Origin: Desulfobacterales bacterium
GTDB lineage: Bacteria > Desulfobacterota > Desulfobacteria > Desulfobacterales > JAFDDL01
Direction: 5' to 3'
NCBI GenBank assembly: GCA_034003325.1
Contig: JAVEYW010000003.1
Span: 124,001 to 188,000, forward strand
DNA length: 64,000 nucleotides
The notes beneath the pieces were generated by a model. It saw nothing but the letters and a program-made list of their open reading frames with translations, had not been told where the DNA came from and ran no database searches. Shown here piece by piece: positions 47,251-57,607 of this stretch. Both the position numbers and the translations under genes were made by a program. Positions within the stretch are counted from its first letter, which is position 1; each line of letters starts with the position of its first letter.

Positions 47251-49179
47251 TCATGATTTAACAAGTGCGCGAGACAATAACTCGCCGATGGTTTGGGAGA
47301 ATTTAGACGGGTCTTCCACCTTTCCCCCCTCGGAGATAACAGCGACGTCAAACAAAAGGGTACTGATATTCGGAAGCATCGGGTTGTCCCGATCGTTTTC
47401 ATAAATCTCTTTAATTTTAGGCAGTACCGGATGATCCACGTTTAACTCCAGCACGCGCTTGACCTCTGGCGCCTCCTGACCGGTGGCTTTTAAGATTTTT
47501 CCCATATAGGCGCTCATATCCGCAGCATCACCTGATAGGCATGCCAGGGATGTTTTCAGCCGCGTAGAAGCTTTTACCTCTTTCACTTTGCCGTCAAGTT
47601 TTGATTTTATGAATCCGAATACGGCTGAGTACTCGTTTTTCTTCCCTTCATCGATCGTTTCTAGCTCGCCCTTTTCAGCACTTTTAAACGGTTTTCCGTC
47701 ATATTCCGAGAGCGTTTGCACCACCCATTCGTCCACCGGATCCGTCATGATCAGCACTTCGATATCATCGGCCTTAAGCCGCTCCAGATGAGGACTATTG
47801 AGCAGCAGCGTGGCATTTTCGCCCGTTATAAAGAAAATTTCTTTTTGATCCGCTTTCATTCGGCTGACATAATCTTTTAACGAAACCACCTGGCCATCGG
47901 ACTTCGTGCTTTGATAACGGATAAGATCAGCGATCTTGTTCCGGTTTTCAGAGTCGGTAGGAATGCCGATTTTAAGAATTTGTCCGAAATTTTGATAAAA
48001 TGATTCATATTTGTCCTTTTCGAGATTCCCTAATAGCTCAAATAATTTATTGACAAGATTTCTGCGGATATTTCGAACAATCCGGTCTTGTTGCAGAATT
48101 TCCCGGCTTACATTCAAGTTCAAATCCGCTGCGTCAACGACCCCCTTAACAAAGCTGAAGTATTCCGGCATCAGCTCCTTACAGTTATCCATGATAAATA
48201 TTCGTTTACAATACAGATTCACGCCATGCTTGCGCTCCGGATGAAAGAGATCGAACGGGGCCTGACCGGGAATGTATAACAAGGCCGTGTATTCGGTCGC
48301 CCCTTCCAACTTAATATGCAGGTGCGCGAGAGGGGGTGCCCAATCATGGCTGATATGGGTATAAAATTCATTGTATTCTTCTTCCGAAACCTCTTTTTTG
48401 TCTTTTGCCCAAATGGCTTTCATGGAGTTAAGGGTTTCGGTCCGTAATACCTTGCGTGTCGTTTCACCAATCGGCTTTCCGTCTTTATCTTTAAGTTGCT
48501 CGTTTTCAGGAATGGGCTCGGTGCGTTCCAACTCCATCACAATGGGATAGTTTACAAAGTCCGAATGTTTCTTGACAATTTGCCGAAGGGTCCACTCGTC
48601 CGTGTAGTCCTGCTCTTCTTTCTCCGGTTTTTTTAAATGCAGCACAATCGCCGTTCCGCGGGCGTCTCTTTCGTCTTCCGCAATGGTATAAGTGCCACCT
48701 CCGGTGGACTCCCACCGAACCGCTGATGGTGATCCGGCAGATCTTGAAATGAGCTCCACGCGATCTGCCACCATGAAAGCACTATAAAAGCCGACACCGA
48801 ATTGTCCGATCAGCTCGGGGGAGAGTGAATTTTCTTTTTTAGATTGCTCGATCGCTTTCAGAAAACCGGCGGTTCCGCTCTTGGCAATGGTGCCGATATT
48901 TTCAAGGACCTCATCGTAGGTCATACCGATACCGTTATCGGTAATGGTCAATGTGTTTTTGCCCTTGTCCGCATCAATTCGAATTTTAAATTCCGTATCA
49001 TTCCCCAGTAAGTCCGGGTCTGTCTGGGCCTGAAACCTCAATTTATCTAAAGCATCCGAGGCATTTGAGATCAGCTCGCGCAGAAAAATCTCCCGATGCG
49101 AATAAAGTGAATTAATAATCAGGTGCAACATTTGTTGGACTTCGGTTTGAAATTGACGTGTTTCCTTCTTGCCCGCCAT
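47251..49179 (-). CDS. htpG: Hsp90-family chaperone HtpG
   Basis: 642 residues. GHKL ATPase domain with [21 protein letters not shown] and [11 protein letters not shown], followed by the middle and dimerisation domains of Hsp90. It acts as an ATP-dependent cytoplasmic chaperone, usually heat-inducible. Full family length. I see neither a CIRCE element nor a clear sigma32 promoter in the 200 bases upstream. The start [18 protein letters not shown] is the usual one and has AAAGGAG before it. Confidence 0.97.
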   Translation of the reverse strand: MAGKKETRQFQTEVQQMLHLIINSLYSHREIFLRELISNASDALDKLRFQAQTDPDLLGNDTEFKIRIDADKGKNTLTITDNGIGMTYDEVLENIGTIAKSGTAGFLKAIEQSKKENSLSPELIGQFGVGFYSAFMVADRVELISRSAGSPSAVRWESTGGGTYTIAEDERDARGTAIVLHLKKPEKEEQDYTDEWTLRQIVKKHSDFVNYPIVMELERTEPIPENEQLKDKDGKPIGETTRKVLRTETLNSMKAIWAKDKKEVSEEEYNEFYTHISHDWAPPLAHLHIKLEGATEYTALLYIPGQAPFDLFHPERKHGVNLYCKRIFIMDNCKELMPEYFSFVKGVVDAADLNLNVSREILQQDRIVRNIRRNLVNKLFELLGNLEKDKYESFYQNFGQILKIGIPTDSENRNKIADLIRYQSTKSDGQVVSLKDYVSRMKADQKEIFFITGENATLLLNSPHLERLKADDIEVLIMTDPVDEWVVQTLSEYDGKPFKSAEKGELETIDEGKKNEYSAVFGFIKSKLDGKVKEVKASTRLKTSLACLSGDAADMSAYMGKILKATGQEAPEVKRVLELNVDHPVLPKIKEIYENDRDNPMLPNISTLLFDVAVISEGGKVEDPSKFSQTIGELLSRALVKS

Positions 49180-49292
49180 GGTGTCTCCTTTCTCAAAAAT
49201 AACCGGTTGATCAATGAATCAAAACTTCCAGAATCATCAAGTGCGTTCCGCACGATAATTTAAAAAGAACCCATTCAAAATTCAGAGATAAA

Positions 49293-49327
49293 AATGGGGG
49301 CTGATTGTTATTTCGTCAACCCCCATT
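49293..49327 (-). terminator. Intrinsic terminator after the DHH-CBS gene
   Basis: On the minus strand AATGGGGG pairs with CCCCCATT across a 19-base loop and continues into a T-tract (ATTTTTATC). Confidence 0.7.
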
Positions 49328-49391
49328 CCTATAAAAAAACGAGCGCTGCATCCGGTGACCGGCACGTTTGTGTCAGCATTTTTAGTATAGG

Positions 49392-50693
49392 TTAATCCGG
49401 TAGAATATCATAAAAATAATGCATGGTATCCGTCCGTGTGACAATACCGATGAGGCGGCCATTCTCCACCACGGGCAACCGGCCGATATCGTGTTTGATC
49501 ATCAATCCGGCCGCCTCCGCAGGGCTCTTTTCCGGTTCAATCGTAACCGTGTGATGGCTCATATAGGCCTTTACGGGCGCCGTTAATTTCGGATCCTTTT
49601 TCACCTTTTTAAAATCCCTTCGGGAAATGACACCGACAAGTTCTTCATCGTCATTCACAACCGGTAAACCCGTCACCCCCTTTTCACGCAAAAATTGCGC
49701 TACTTCTCTCATGGGCATTTTTTCATGAACCGTCATTACCGGGAAAGACATTAAATCACTGATGCGTATGGATGTCCGCTGGTTACCGAGAATCAACTCC
49801 TTGATCGTCTCTTCAATCGCGTCCGGAGACGCGGCTTTAAGCATCGCTGATCCGGCGCCGGGATGTCCGCCGCCGCCAAAGCTTCGCATCAGAATGCCGA
49901 TGTTGATCCCATCATTATTGCTACGACCGATAATCATACTGCTGCCACGCTCTGGATCAAAGAAAATCCCAAAAGCAGCATCTACATTGAGCACCTCCCG
50001 GTACATATGAACCACCACCGACAAGCTGTCCACGTAACCGCTGATTTCGGTCTTACTGAAACTAACAGTGAAATTATTTAACTTTTGTCTCGTTGCGGTT
50101 TTCAACATTTCAAAAAGCGTATCTTTTTGTTGTTGACGATAGGTAGGCCGAAGAAGGCTGGCGAGAATCTTCAAATCCGCTTTTCGTTCCAACAACCACC
50201 CGGCTGAATAGGCATCTTCAGGCATCGTGGACGAGAAGGTCAGGTTGCCGGTATCTTCATAAATTCCGGTTAGAAAAAGCGTTGCCTGAATTGGGGTGAT
50301 AAGCTTTCTCTCCTCCCTGAGCCTACGAATCATTAACGTGATCGTCGCGCCCATTTCCTCCTGAACACATAAATTCGCTTGAATATTTCCGCCGTATGGG
50401 TGGTGGTCGAAAAGAATGATTTCCGAATTATTATTTTCAAAGGCTTCTTTTTTAACCTGAAGGCGATCCCAGTTGTTGGTGTCAACAACAATAAGGCTTG
50501 AAACGGAATCCAAGTCGACTTCATCGACTGTTTTTACCCGCAGAAGATCCTTATGCAGCGCAAGGAATGCCTTAACATTGGGGTTCAGAACCTTTGGCAA
50601 CACCGGGACAGCGTCCGGATAGATGATTGTGGCGGCGATGGTGGAAGCCAACGCGTCGAAATCCGTGTTCTTATGTGTTGTAACAATTCTCAT
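49392..50693 (-). CDS. DHH phosphoesterase with two CBS domains, no polymerase domain
   Basis: 433 residues. N-terminal DHH family domain (THKNTDFDALAS, VDTNNWDRL, FDHHPYGGN), DHHA1 motif GGGGHPGAGSA near residue 270, then paired CBS domains (SDLMSFPVMTVHEKMP ... PVVNDDEELVGVISRRD and VKAYMSHHTVTI ... PVVENGRLIGIVTRTD). In many bacteria this exact layout is the front half of an A-adding or CCA-adding tRNA nucleotidyltransferase; here the coding region stops at the end of the second CBS domain. Phosphodiesterase activity on nano-RNA or c-di-nucleotides is possible. A terminator hairpin follows. Confidence 0.88.
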   Translation of the reverse strand: MRIVTTHKNTDFDALASTIAATIIYPDAVPVLPKVLNPNVKAFLALHKDLLRVKTVDEVDLDSVSSLIVVDTNNWDRLQVKKEAFENNNSEIILFDHHPYGGNIQANLCVQEEMGATITLMIRRLREERKLITPIQATLFLTGIYEDTGNLTFSSTMPEDAYSAGWLLERKADLKILASLLRPTYRQQQKDTLFEMLKTATRQKLNNFTVSFSKTEISGYVDSLSVVVHMYREVLNVDAAFGIFFDPERGSSMIIGRSNNDGINIGILMRSFGGGGHPGAGSAMLKAASPDAIEETIKELILGNQRTSIRISDLMSFPVMTVHEKMPMREVAQFLREKGVTGLPVVNDDEELVGVISRRDFKKVKKDPKLTAPVKAYMSHHTVTIEPEKSPAEAAGLMIKHDIGRLPVVENGRLIGIVTRTDTMHYFYDILPD

Positions 50694-50867
50694 TCCGGAA
50701 TTCCCGAGAAACCATGGCGGGTACCAAGCACTTTGAAGGCCGGCTTATTTTGTAACAGGAACACATCCTCTTCGAAAGCGCTAGCATAGCCTATAGTAAG
50801 ATTATGTATTTTTAATGGTTATGATTCACAAACATGCCATAACTTCAAGGTGAAAAGGTAAACTTCG

Positions 50868-51647
50868 TTATTCTCCGGTAAAGTGCGGCGGCCGTTTTTC
50901 CAGGAAAGCCGATACGCCCTCTGCTTTGTCCCGCGTACCGCAAGACAGTGTATGCAGGTAAGACTCGTGAGCGAGGCCTTGCGCCAAGGAACCCTCACCC
51001 GAACGCAGGATCGCTTCTTTTGCATACTGAACAGCCAGTTTAGGCCTGTTCGCGATGGTGGCTGCCATTTTTTTTGCTTCGATCATCACCTGGTCCGGCG
51101 CCACCACATGGTTGACAAGCCCCATGGCCAGGGCCTGATCGGCTTTGATTAGATTCCCGGTGAGAATCAGTTCCATGGCCCTGCCCATGCCGACCAGTTT
51201 CGGCAATCGCTGCGTGCCGCCGGCACCGGGTATAATTCCCAGCTTCACTTCAGGCTGGCCCAATAATGCATGGGAGGAGGCCATTCGAATACTGCATGCC
51301 ATGGCCATCTCCAGTCCTGTACCCAATGCATATCCATTAATGGCGGCAATAGAGGGGATCTCAAGATTTTCGATGCGAGAATAAAGTTCCTGGCGACGCC
51401 GACTGACAGCGCGACCGCTCACGGCATTCCGGTTTTTCAGCTCGTCGATATCAGCTCCCGACACAAAGGATTTTTCTCCGGCACCCGTCAGAATGAGCAC
51501 CCGAATGTCGACCTCATTTTCCACCCGATCAAGCGCCTGTGCAATTTCTTCGGCCGCCGCATGATTCACGGCATTCATTTTGTCAGGGCGGTTGATGGTC
51601 AGTACCGCCACGCCGCCTTCCACATCGAATAAGATATTGTTAAACAT
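50868..51647 (-). CDS. Enoyl-CoA hydratase/isomerase family protein
   Basis: 259 residues, crotonase family. INRPDKMNAVN, the oxyanion-hole stretch GEKSFVSGADIDEL, NGYALGTGLEMAMACSIRMAS and PEVKLGIIPGAGGTQRL are seen; the Glu and Gly of the last two motifs are those used in hydration of the enoyl-CoA double bond. It hydrates short-chain 2-enoyl-CoA such as crotonyl-CoA. It lies 33 bases downstream of the thiolase gene, suggesting a two-gene unit for fatty-acid or butyrate-type metabolism; a hydroxyacyl-CoA dehydrogenase is missing here. Confidence 0.92.
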   Translation of the reverse strand: MFNNILFDVEGGVAVLTINRPDKMNAVNHAAAEEIAQALDRVENEVDIRVLILTGAGEKSFVSGADIDELKNRNAVSGRAVSRRRQELYSRIENLEIPSIAAINGYALGTGLEMAMACSIRMASSHALLGQPEVKLGIIPGAGGTQRLPKLVGMGRAMELILTGNLIKADQALAMGLVNHVVAPDQVMIEAKKMAATIANRPKLAVQYAKEAILRSGEGSLAQGLAHESYLHTLSCGTRDKAEGVSAFLEKRPPHFTGE

Positions 51648-51680
51648 AACTATTCTCCATAGAGATAAGAGCGTTTCTTA

Positions 51681-52859
51681 TTAGTTGAGCCTTTCAACGA
51701 CCAGTGCAACCCCGTTGCCTCCCCCCACACAGGCGCTGACGAGACCAAATTGTTTGTCACGGTCTTTGAGCGCATAGAGGAGCGTTGTCAGAATTTTTGA
51801 ACCGGTTGCCGCAATGGGATGCCCTAAGGCAATGGCTCCGCCATTCACATTTACCTTGCTGCGATCAAGTCCGAGTTGTCGTTCGCAGGCAATGTATTGA
51901 GCTGCAAACGCTTCGTTAAGTTCAATAAGGTCCATATTCGCTAAGGACAGTCCGGCCATTTTTAAGGCAGCCGGAATCGCCTTTACCGGTGAAAGCCCGA
52001 AGATCTTTGGTTCAAAGCCGACAAAGGAGTAGCCACGGATGAGCGCCAACGGCTTGAGGCCCAATGTTTCGGCTTTTTCTTTATCCATAACCACTTGTGC
52101 AGCGGCAGCATCACATAATGCGCAGGCGTTACCGGCCGTCACCGTGCCCCCTTGAATGAAGGCGGAAGGCAGTTTGGACAAGGCTTCCGGGGTGACGCCC
52201 CTTCTAAAAATTTCCTCATCCTTGAAATAGTCAGGCCCTTTTTTTCCGGGAATTTCGATGGGAACAATTTCCTCAACAAATTTTCCGGCCTTAATAGCCT
52301 GTTCGGTTTTGTTATGGCTTTGTGCGGCAAACTCGTCCTGCGCTTCACGTGTAATACCGAGATCTTTGGCATATGCATCGGTCAGCTCCCCCATCAGACC
52401 ACCGCCCAAGGGGCATAAAAACCCATCCTTATGAAGCAGATCGTCCATCGCACCTTGGCCCATTCGATACCCCCATCTGGCTTTTGGTAATCCGTAAGGC
52501 ACGTTGTTTGTGCTTTCTGCCCCGCCGGCAAGGACAGTGTCCACATCACCAGCCTTGATGGCCTGACTTCCCATAATAAGCGCTTGAATACTGGAGCCGC
52601 ATCGAACATTGATGGAAACCGCAGGCACATGGGTTGGAATACCCCCGGCGATAGCGGCAAGCCTGGCCGGGTTCGGCCCGACACCCGCCTGATACGCATT
52701 GCCGAAAATCGTCTGATCGATCATATCCGGGGTAATACCGCTTCGCTTGACAACTTCATGTATAACTTGTCCCCCGAACTGCGGAGCAGTCAATGCCTTC
52801 AATGACCCATCGTATTTTCCCCCGGCGGTTCTTCCGGCCCCCAATATGACCACTTGTCT
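51681..52859 (-). CDS. Acetyl-CoA C-acetyltransferase (thiolase)
   Basis: 392 residues. Catalytic Cys in INVRCGSSIQALIMG, LNEAFAAQYIA, GGAIALGHPIAATG with the general-base His, and CVGGGNGVALV with the second Cys. It condenses two acetyl-CoA or cleaves acetoacetyl-CoA. ATG 52859 is chosen: it gives MRQVVILGAGRT and has GGAGAGGG upstream, whereas the longer frame to 52934 adds 25 unconserved residues. It is first of the pair with the crotonase gene. Confidence 0.94.
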   Translation of the reverse strand, partial: RQVVILGAGRTAGGKYDGSLKALTAPQFGGQVIHEVVKRSGITPDMIDQTIFGNAYQAGVGPNPARLAAIAGGIPTHVPAVSINVRCGSSIQALIMGSQAIKAGDVDTVLAGGAESTNNVPYGLPKARWGYRMGQGAMDDLLHKDGFLCPLGGGLMGELTDAYAKDLGITREAQDEFAAQSHNKTEQAIKAGKFVEEIVPIEIPGKKGPDYFKDEEIFRRGVTPEALSKLPSAFIQGGTVTAGNACALCDAAAAQVVMDKEKAETLGLKPLALIRGYSFVGFEPKIFGLSPVKAIPAALKMAGLSLANMDLIELNEAFAAQYIACERQLGLDRSKVNVNGGAIALGHPIAATGSKILTTLLYALKDRDKQFGLVSACVGGGNGVALVVERLN

Positions 52860-53079
52860 CATTCGTTCCCTCTCCTTCCGGTTTTGCCGATCCCATTCAT
52901 TAAGATCCATATGATTGCAGGTAGTTTCACACATATCGGCTGAAATCGCAAAGAAAAAGGCGCTCTTTTCATAAAAATGAAGATCGCAGTTTCAGGAAAT
53001 ATTTGCTAAGAAATAAATGCAGCAACTCGTCGAATCAGTGGGGTGTCGGATTTTCAGCTGAAAAGAAATGGGGGCGGTC

Positions 53080-54192
53080 ATGCTTATTGGAATATTAAAG
53101 GAAGTTAAATCAGAAGAAAATCGTGTTGCCATGACGCCGGCCGGTGTCGAAGTTTTGTGCCATCACGGCCATCGCGTGGTCGTGGAAAAGAATGCGGGAA
53201 GAGCAAGCGGATTTCCGGATGCCTCCTACCTGACCGCCGGAGCTCAAATCATTCACACCGCACAGTCGATATACCGCCAATGCGATATGGTGATGCATGT
53301 GAAAGAACCGATCGCTTCCGAATACGATTGGATACGAGAGCACCAAATAATCTTTACTTATTTGCACCTGGCCGCCAACAAACAGCTGACAAAGGCGTTG
53401 ATGAAAAGAAAGTCGGTAAACATTGCCTACGAGACCATACAAACTTCAGAGGGCGCACTGCCCCTCCTAACGCCCATGAGTGAGGTAGCAGGCAGAATGG
53501 CCATTCAGCAAGCCGCTAAATATCTTGAAATGATCCACGGGGGACGCGGCGTCCTGCTGGGGGGGGTACCCGGGGTCGATCCGGCCACGGTGCTGATACT
53601 GGGCGGCGGCACCGTCGGCGTCAACGCGGCAAAAATGGCTTGCGGATTGGGCGCAAAAGTATATCTTTTGGACTTGAGTTTGGAACGCCTGCGGTACCTA
53701 AGCAACGTGATGCCGCCCAATTGTTTTTTACTCTTTTCCAGCCCCCAAAAAGTGCGCGAAATCATCGGGGTAGCAGATGTAATCGTCGGTGCGATATTGA
53801 TTCCAGGCGCAAAAGCCCCCAGACTGATCACCCGGGACATGATCAAAACCATGAAAAAAGGAGCAGTTATAGTGGATGTGGCCATTGATCAGGGCGGCTG
53901 TTTTGAAACCTCGAAACCGACCACCCATGCAGATCCGATTTATACGGTTGACGGTGTGGTGCATTATTGCGTAACCAATATGCCCGGCGCCGTCCCGAAA
54001 ACATCGACATGGGCACTATCCAATGCAACCCTTCCCTATGCGTTGGAAATCGCCGATAAGGGATGGGTTCGCGCCATGAGAGAAAATGAGGAAATCAGAC
54101 GCGGCGCCAACATTGTCAACGGAAAGGTGACACATCAACAAGTGGCGGAAGCTTTCGGACTGGTTTATACACCCATTGATACATTCTTGTAA
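53080..54192 (+). CDS. ald: Alanine dehydrogenase
   Basis: 370 residues, the standard length. NAD-dependent interconversion of alanine with pyruvate and ammonia. The N-terminus MLIGILKEVKSEENRVAMTP, the catalytic region with MHVKEP and FTYLHLA, the MSEVAGRMAIQ stretch and the Rossmann motif VLILGGGTVGVNAA are typical. ATG 53080 is favoured over 53068: GGGGGCGG lies in front and the family start is conserved. It is divergent from the thiolase pair and probably monocistronic. Confidence 0.95.
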   Translation: MLIGILKEVKSEENRVAMTPAGVEVLCHHGHRVVVEKNAGRASGFPDASYLTAGAQIIHTAQSIYRQCDMVMHVKEPIASEYDWIREHQIIFTYLHLAANKQLTKALMKRKSVNIAYETIQTSEGALPLLTPMSEVAGRMAIQQAAKYLEMIHGGRGVLLGGVPGVDPATVLILGGGTVGVNAAKMACGLGAKVYLLDLSLERLRYLSNVMPPNCFLLFSSPQKVREIIGVADVIVGAILIPGAKAPRLITRDMIKTMKKGAVIVDVAIDQGGCFETSKPTTHADPIYTVDGVVHYCVTNMPGAVPKTSTWALSNATLPYALEIADKGWVRAMRENEEIRRGANIVNGKVTHQQVAEAFGLVYTPIDTFL

Positions 54193-54530
54193 CTTCCGAT
54201 GCGATCATTATTCTTGACAATATAGCAAAGTTATGAGTAATGGCATGAGCAGCTTTTCATATTACATTTCAGCATTATAGCCACCAAAATTGAGCGGGTT
54301 TTTCCGGAGACGGCCTTCTGTGGGGGTTTCGGTGCGTCACTTGTTAGCATAAGAGCGAGTGCCTCTATTATATTTTCAGTCTGAGGCAATCTTAATATCC
54401 TTAATTGCCGTATAACGTTGGCGTTTCGGCCTTTGAAGGAATTGCCAATGCGGAAAGATTGGTTTCATTCCCACGAAAGCGGAAATTCAGGAACCCTGCG
54501 AGCTGAGATAACGCTGGGGGCAGATATAAA
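54193..54530 (+). other. Long leader or gap before the HD-GYP gene
   Basis: 338 bases without a gene. A TTGACA lies at 54213 but no good -10 follows. The sequence around 54438-54471 can fold into a two-part hairpin (GGAAT/ATTCC outside, CCAAT/ATTGG inside), and TGCCTC/GAGGCA is another pair near 54360-54395. No known riboswitch pattern is recognised. Confidence 0.35.
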
Positions 54531-55886
54531 ATGAATGAGACGCAACACATTTTAATTGTGGATGATAGTCTCGCCATGCGCGGCGCGTTGGTCAGAACGC
54601 TTCGAGACGGACGATTTCATTTTGAGCAGGCCGAAAATGGTATTAAAGGGCTTGAGAAAGTTAAAAGCTCCCATTTCGATCTCATTATCACGGATGTGGA
54701 CATGCCGGGGATGGACGGGTTCACCTTCTGCAAAACGCTGAGAGAAGAAGCGCTTATCAACGCCACGCCCGTCGTTATTCTCAGCTCCCACGACAAGGAA
54801 TCCGATATCGAACACGGCTTTCAAGTCGGTGCTTCGGCGTATTTATCAAAAACGGACGCCAAAGAATATTTGCCCGGTCTGGTAGACCGGTTGCTTAAAA
54901 AATCGTCGATGATTCGTCAGCGGTTGGTGTTGATCGTTGACGACTCTCCGGTCATACGAGACATCCTGAGCGAGGGGTTGATTAAAGAAGGTTTCCAAGT
55001 CGCCACTGCGCCCAACGGCAAAATAGCCTTGGAGGCACTCTTGGATATTAAACCTGATTTAATCATCAGCGATCTGAATATGCCCGAAATGGACGGGCTT
55101 TCATTTTGTCAGACCGTTCATCTACGATCGGATTGGTCGACAATCCCGTTTATCGCCATGAGTTCTGAAAGCGATCGGAGCAAAATGCGCCAATTCCTTC
55201 AAAGCGGGGCATCCACCTATATTATCAAGCCGTTTAACCTCGACCAGCTCATCATTACCATCGAAAAGCTGCTTTCAGATCATTTCTTGCTCTTATTAAA
55301 GGAGCGAGAGCGTTTTGAAGGTGAACAGCGATTGATGATCGCCAGTATCGCAAGCCTGGTTGAGGCGCTCGAAGCACGGGACCCTTATACGCGCGGCCAC
55401 TCCGAAGCCGTCTCGGACATGGTAACCAGTATCGGTAAAAAATTAAACGTCCCGGCAAAGGAAATCGAAGCCATCACCATTGCCGCCAGGCTTCACGATT
55501 TGGGGAAAATCGGCGTCCGCGATGAGGTGTTGCTCAAACCGGGACGCCTGACGGATGAAGAATTTGATCTTATAAAGCAACACCCCGTCATCGGCGCCAA
55601 AATACTTGAACCGATTCCCAGTCTCAAAAAAATGATTCCGATCGTGCTCAGTCACCATGAGCGCTATGACGGGAAAGGCTATCCCGATGGGTTAAAAAAA
55701 GACCAAATACCTTTCTGGGCAAGAATGACGGCCGTGGCGGATACTTATCATGCCCTGACCAGCGATCGGCCATACCGAAAGGGAATGCCTCAGGAAAAAG
55801 CGCTTCAAATAATTGTTGAGGCAAGAGAAACGCAGCTATGCCCGAAATGCGTAGATATTTTTATTGAATGGTTATTTGAATTATAA
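54531..55886 (+). CDS. Double-receiver response regulator with HD-GYP domain
   Basis: 451 residues. Two REC domains are in tandem: residues 5-120 with phospho-acceptor Asp in IITDVDMPGMDG, and 130-250 with IISDLNMPEMDG. A coiled linker follows, then an HD-GYP phosphodiesterase (HDLGKIGVRDEVLLKPGRL and HHERYDGKGYP). HD-GYP domains hydrolyse c-di-GMP; the full motif set suggests an active enzyme. Both receivers look intact, so two kinases or a kinase pair may feed it. No histidine kinase is adjacent. Confidence 0.93.
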   Translation: MNETQHILIVDDSLAMRGALVRTLRDGRFHFEQAENGIKGLEKVKSSHFDLIITDVDMPGMDGFTFCKTLREEALINATPVVILSSHDKESDIEHGFQVGASAYLSKTDAKEYLPGLVDRLLKKSSMIRQRLVLIVDDSPVIRDILSEGLIKEGFQVATAPNGKIALEALLDIKPDLIISDLNMPEMDGLSFCQTVHLRSDWSTIPFIAMSSESDRSKMRQFLQSGASTYIIKPFNLDQLIITIEKLLSDHFLLLLKERERFEGEQRLMIASIASLVEALEARDPYTRGHSEAVSDMVTSIGKKLNVPAKEIEAITIAARLHDLGKIGVRDEVLLKPGRLTDEEFDLIKQHPVIGAKILEPIPSLKKMIPIVLSHHERYDGKGYPDGLKKDQIPFWARMTAVADTYHALTSDRPYRKGMPQEKALQIIVEARETQLCPKCVDIFIEWLFEL

Positions 55887-55956
55887 TTATTCTTGCCACA
55901 TCGTTTCTCCCCGCTCGAACGAATCGCAACTTCAGGTGAATATTAGGGATTTATGG

Positions 55957-55984
55957 TTGATTCTTTTTTATATTGAATTATAAT
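55957..55984 (+). promoter_or_regulatory. Promoter candidate for ahcY
   Basis: TTGATT at 55957-55962 and a perfect TATAAT at 55979-55984, 16 bases apart, in the gap before ahcY. Confidence 0.6.
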
Positions 55985-56063
55985 TTTATTGCTTGTTCAT
56001 TTTTTTGATGTAACGCCGGCACCAGGAAAAAGCCATTGATGATATCAAAAGGGAGACACACAA

Positions 56064-57503
56064 TTGGAAAATAGAACAAAAGATATTCACATTCCGGACT
56101 ATTCCGGATTGTTAAACAAAGTCGCGGATATGGGATTAAAGGATTTTGGCAGAAAGGAAATCACCATCGCGGAAAACGAGATGCCGGGTTTGATGGCGGT
56201 GCGTGAAAAATACGCGAACACGCAACCGCTTGCCGGTGCGAGAATCTCCGGCTCCTTGCATATGACGATTCAAACAGCCGTGCTGATTGAAACACTCAAC
56301 CTTTTAGGCGCTGATATTCGTTGGGCATCGTGCAATATATTCTCCACACAGGATCACGCAGCGGCGGCCATTGCCGCTAACGGAACACCTGTTTTTGCAT
56401 GGAAGGGCGAAACGCTTGAAGAATACTGGGAATGCACCTTTCAAGCCTTATCGTTTCCGGAAGGCAAAGGGCCGAATCTGATTGTGGATGACGGCGGCGA
56501 TGCCACACTGTTGATTCATCGCGGTTATCAAGCAGAAGAAACCCCCGAAATTCTGGACGAACCGACGACCAACAAGGAGTTGGTCATCATCAACGCACTG
56601 CTGAAGCGGCAGCTGTCACGCGATAACCATTTCTGGCACAACCGAGTCCCCGAAATCAAAGGGGTTTCCGAGGAAACGACCACAGGCGTCAATCGTCTTT
56701 ATCAGATGATGGCCGCCAATACGCTCCTCTTTCCCGCCATTAACGTCAACGACTCGGTGACAAAATCCAAATTCGACAACCTTTACGGGTGTCGGGAATC
56801 CTTGGCGGACGGAATCAAACGGGCAACCGATGTGATGGTTGCGGGCAAAGTTGTTTGCATTTGCGGTTATGGCGATGTGGGCAAAGGCTGTGCGCAATCC
56901 ATGCGCGGGTTTGGCGCCAGGGTTCTGGTAACGGAAATCGACCCCATCTGCGCGCTTCAGGCTGCCATGGAAGGCTATGAGGTGACCACCCTGGAGGATG
57001 CATTGCCGAGAGCAATCATTTTCGTGACGGCAAGCGGAAACTGCGATGTTATTCGCATCGCGCACATGGAAAAGATGAGAGATCAATCCATTGTCTGCAA
57101 TATCGGGCACTTTGATAATGAAATCGACATGCGGGGGCTTGAGGCCTATCCCGGCATTCGGAAAGAAAACATCAAACCTCAAGTCGATCGGTATACCTTT
57201 CCGGATGGCCGCTCGATTTACTTATTGGCCGAAGGCCGCCTGGTAAACCTCGGCTGCGCCACCGGTCACCCGTCCTTTGTCATGTCCAATTCATTTACCA
57301 ACCAGGTGCTTGCACAGATGGACCTTTGGCAAGTTCCGATGCCGGTGGGCGTAACCACCCTATCCAAGAAACTCGATGAAGAGGTGGCGCGGTTGCATCT
57401 GAGCAAACTGGGGGTAAAGTTGACAAAACTATCAAAAACGCAAGCCGACTATATCGGCGTTCCGGTGAACGGCCCCTTTAAATCAGAACGATACCGATAT
57501 TAG
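56064..57503 (+). CDS. ahcY: Adenosylhomocysteinase
   Basis: 479 residues. Cytosolic NAD-dependent hydrolysis of S-adenosylhomocysteine to adenosine and homocysteine, closing the methyl cycle. Motifs include [45 protein letters not shown], the NAD site [10 protein letters not shown] and the C-terminal KSERYRY. Start is TTG at 56064, with AGGGAG eight bases upstream; an ATG-based start would cut the conserved N-terminus. A sigma70-like promoter lies at 55957-55984. Confidence 0.96.
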   Translation: MENRTKDIHIPDYSGLLNKVADMGLKDFGRKEITIAENEMPGLMAVREKYANTQPLAGARISGSLHMTIQTAVLIETLNLLGADIRWASCNIFSTQDHAAAAIAANGTPVFAWKGETLEEYWECTFQALSFPEGKGPNLIVDDGGDATLLIHRGYQAEETPEILDEPTTNKELVIINALLKRQLSRDNHFWHNRVPEIKGVSEETTTGVNRLYQMMAANTLLFPAINVNDSVTKSKFDNLYGCRESLADGIKRATDVMVAGKVVCICGYGDVGKGCAQSMRGFGARVLVTEIDPICALQAAMEGYEVTTLEDALPRAIIFVTASGNCDVIRIAHMEKMRDQSIVCNIGHFDNEIDMRGLEAYPGIRKENIKPQVDRYTFPDGRSIYLLAEGRLVNLGCATGHPSFVMSNSFTNQVLAQMDLWQVPMPVGVTTLSKKLDEEVARLHLSKLGVKLTKLSKTQADYIGVPVNGPFKSERYRY

Positions 57504-57607
57504 TTCCGTCGGAGTCGTTAAATTCATAGTTGATCTGGAGGCGCCCTATCGCGCCCCTGCAGCCAATCGCTTGTGTCGATCGCCGGTTGTCATAAAAGGA
57601 TATTCGG

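Noticed and set aside
49180-49260. CIRCE or sigma32 control site before htpG
   Set aside because: No TTAGCACTC-N9-GAGTGCTAA repeat and no clear heat-shock promoter was found.
55887-56063. SAH riboswitch before ahcY
   Set aside because: The short leader has a good sigma70 promoter but none of the conserved riboswitch core that I remember.
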